Positions 63,230 through 64,000 of a DNA stretch of 64,000 nucleotides are shown in pieces. Position 1 is the stretch's first letter, and each line of letters begins with the position of its first letter. The translations under genes and the position numbers were made by a program. The notes under the pieces were generated by a model, which saw only the letters and a program-made list of their open reading frames with translations, was not told where the DNA came from and did not search any database. The DNA is taken from contig CAYRSB010000004.1 in the NCBI GenBank assembly GCA_964426875.1, positions 45,086 to 109,085 of the forward strand, given 5' to 3'. The DNA is from Caldatribacterium sp964426875 (GTDB lineage Bacteria; Atribacterota; Atribacteria; Atribacterales; Caldatribacteriaceae).

Positions 63230-63928
63230 TTAATGTAACGATCTCTGCCCATAGTGGGCATTCTTACCGTGTTTACGGAAATACCGCTTCTCAAGCATCT
63301 TGGGAGAAAGTGGTATCGCTTTCGGATTAATCACAAGCGTCAGCCAGTTCATGCGGGCAATTTCTTCTAAGACCACACTGTGAAATACAGCCTCATCGGC
63401 ATCCTTTCCCCAGGTAAAGGGGCCATGGTAGGCAACCAGAACTCCAGGAACCTCCAAAGGTTTTATACCGACAAAGCGTTCTGCAATCACTTTTCCTGTA
63501 TCCCCTTCGAATGACCGCTCCACTTCCTCTTCAGAAAGCGGACGTGTGCAGGGAATAGGACCAAAGAAATAGTCAGCGTGAGTCCCTCCAAGGCAGGGAA
63601 TATCCAAGCAGGCCTGCGCCCAGGCACAGGCATACGTAGAATGGGTGTGGACCACACCCCCAATCTCGGGGAAAAACTTGTAAAGATCAAGGTGAATTTT
63701 CGTATCCACCGAAGGGCGCAATTTTCCTTCTACTATCCTCCCATCAAGATCCACAACCACCATGGATTCTGGACGCAATTCTTCATACGGTACCCCACTG
63801 GGCTTAATCACCACCAGCCCCTCGTCACGCACGATTTCGCTGGCATTCCCCCAGGTATAGAGCACCAGCCCTTTTTTCTGCAATTCCAGATTTGCCCGCC
63901 ACACCTTTTCTTTCAGTGCTTCAAGCAT
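63230..63928 (-). CDS. araD: L-ribulose-5-phosphate 4-epimerase-like class II aldolase
   Basis: A 232-residue class II aldolase/epimerase with the AraD motifs YTWGNASE, VIKPSGVPYEEL, VVHTHSTYACAW, then THADYFFGPIPCTRPL. Zinc ligands are the histidines of HTHS and the later AYHGPFTW. Length equals E. coli AraD. I chose the ATG at 63928 with GAGGTGA five bases upstream. Upstream a small palindrome AAACGTTT (63986-63993) could be an operator of the LacI type. Assignment to ribulose versus fuculose phosphate is not certain. Confidence 0.82.
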   Translation of the reverse strand: MLEALKEKVWRANLELQKKGLVLYTWGNASEIVRDEGLVVIKPSGVPYEELRPESMVVVDLDGRIVEGKLRPSVDTKIHLDLYKFFPEIGGVVHTHSTYACAWAQACLDIPCLGGTHADYFFGPIPCTRPLSEEEVERSFEGDTGKVIAERFVGIKPLEVPGVLVAYHGPFTWGKDADEAVFHSVVLEEIARMNWLTLVINPKAIPLSPKMLEKRYFRKHGKNAHYGQRSLH

Positions 63929-64000
63929 ACTTCTCACCTCGAACCACTTTCAGATTTACTACTGAAAAAGTGGAAAACTATGGTTAAACGTTTTTAATGA

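Noticed and set aside
63986..63993. AAACGTTT as a LacI-type operator before the AraD-like gene
   Set aside because: Only 8 bp are symmetric and no regulator gene is nearby; noted as a possibility but too short to support.

Overview
The window looks like a chromosomal segment of a bacterium from a deep-branching, probably anaerobic and thermophilic lineage. The evidence is a MEP-pathway isoprenoid operon, RNase Y with YmdB and SpoVS although no sporulation genes are visible, several TTG/GTG starts with strong Shine-Dalgarno sites, sugar ABC/FGGY kinase operons and an M29-type peptidase. An Atribacterota (Caldatribacterium-like) source would fit, but this is inference: no rRNA is present and no database search was possible.

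Region 1 (1-6.9 kb, + strand) is one tightly overlapped operon: cdsA (5' end outside the window), dxr, rseP, ispG, proS, a family 2 glycosyltransferase and hflX. It ends at a 14-bp perfect hairpin where it meets Region 2. ProRS lacks the INS editing domain.

Region 2 (7-29.7 kb, - strand) is a dense core block: DUF1844, miaA, miaB, spoVS, ymdB, rny, recX, recA, thpR, cinA, rimO, a RodZ-like protein, ftsK, pnp, rpsO, ribF, truB, nrnA, rbfA, ylxP, infB, ylxR, nusA and a Gx-type membrane protein. Convincing sigma70-type promoters (17-nt spacers) precede rny, rpsO and nusA. The nusA leader carries a 13-bp hairpin, and rimP is not at its usual place beside nusA.

Region 3 (29.7-38.1 kb) has a + strand set (MFS transporter, SAM hydrolase-like protein, three pilin-like proteins, the last with Pro/Thr-rich linkers). 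A - strand set follows: a secreted protein of unknown function, a xylulokinase-like FGGY kinase and a CorC/HlyC protein. A decayed partial copy of the kinase 3' end lies upstream as a direct repeat.

Region 4 (38.1-51.8 kb) is accessory and strongly decayed. It holds a DUF4405 membrane protein, a beta-CASP-like remnant, and a multi-spanning membrane protein flanked by attC-like palindromes. It also has tRNA-Glu, a ferredoxin, a small metallopeptidase and a frameshifted creatinase-like protein. A whole sugar operon is broken (two permeases, a solute-binding protein and a FucI-family isomerase, carrying frameshifts and two C-to-T-compatible stops) although its promoter is intact. tRNA-Arg, tRNA-Lys and a broken BASS-type transporter follow.

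Region 5 (51.8-64 kb, - strand) carries an intact eight-gene sugar operon: ribose-type binding protein, double ATPase, two permeases, M29-like protein, FGGY kinase, BtpA/SgcQ protein and inositol-monophosphatase-like enzyme. Upstream lie 1.4 kb of unrecognised sequence, an IS256-type transposase relic that abuts a truncated aldo/keto reductase, and an AraD-like class II aldolase. Together the intact and broken genes suggest an organism that takes up and phosphorylates pentoses or related sugars and has recently lost at least one such uptake system.
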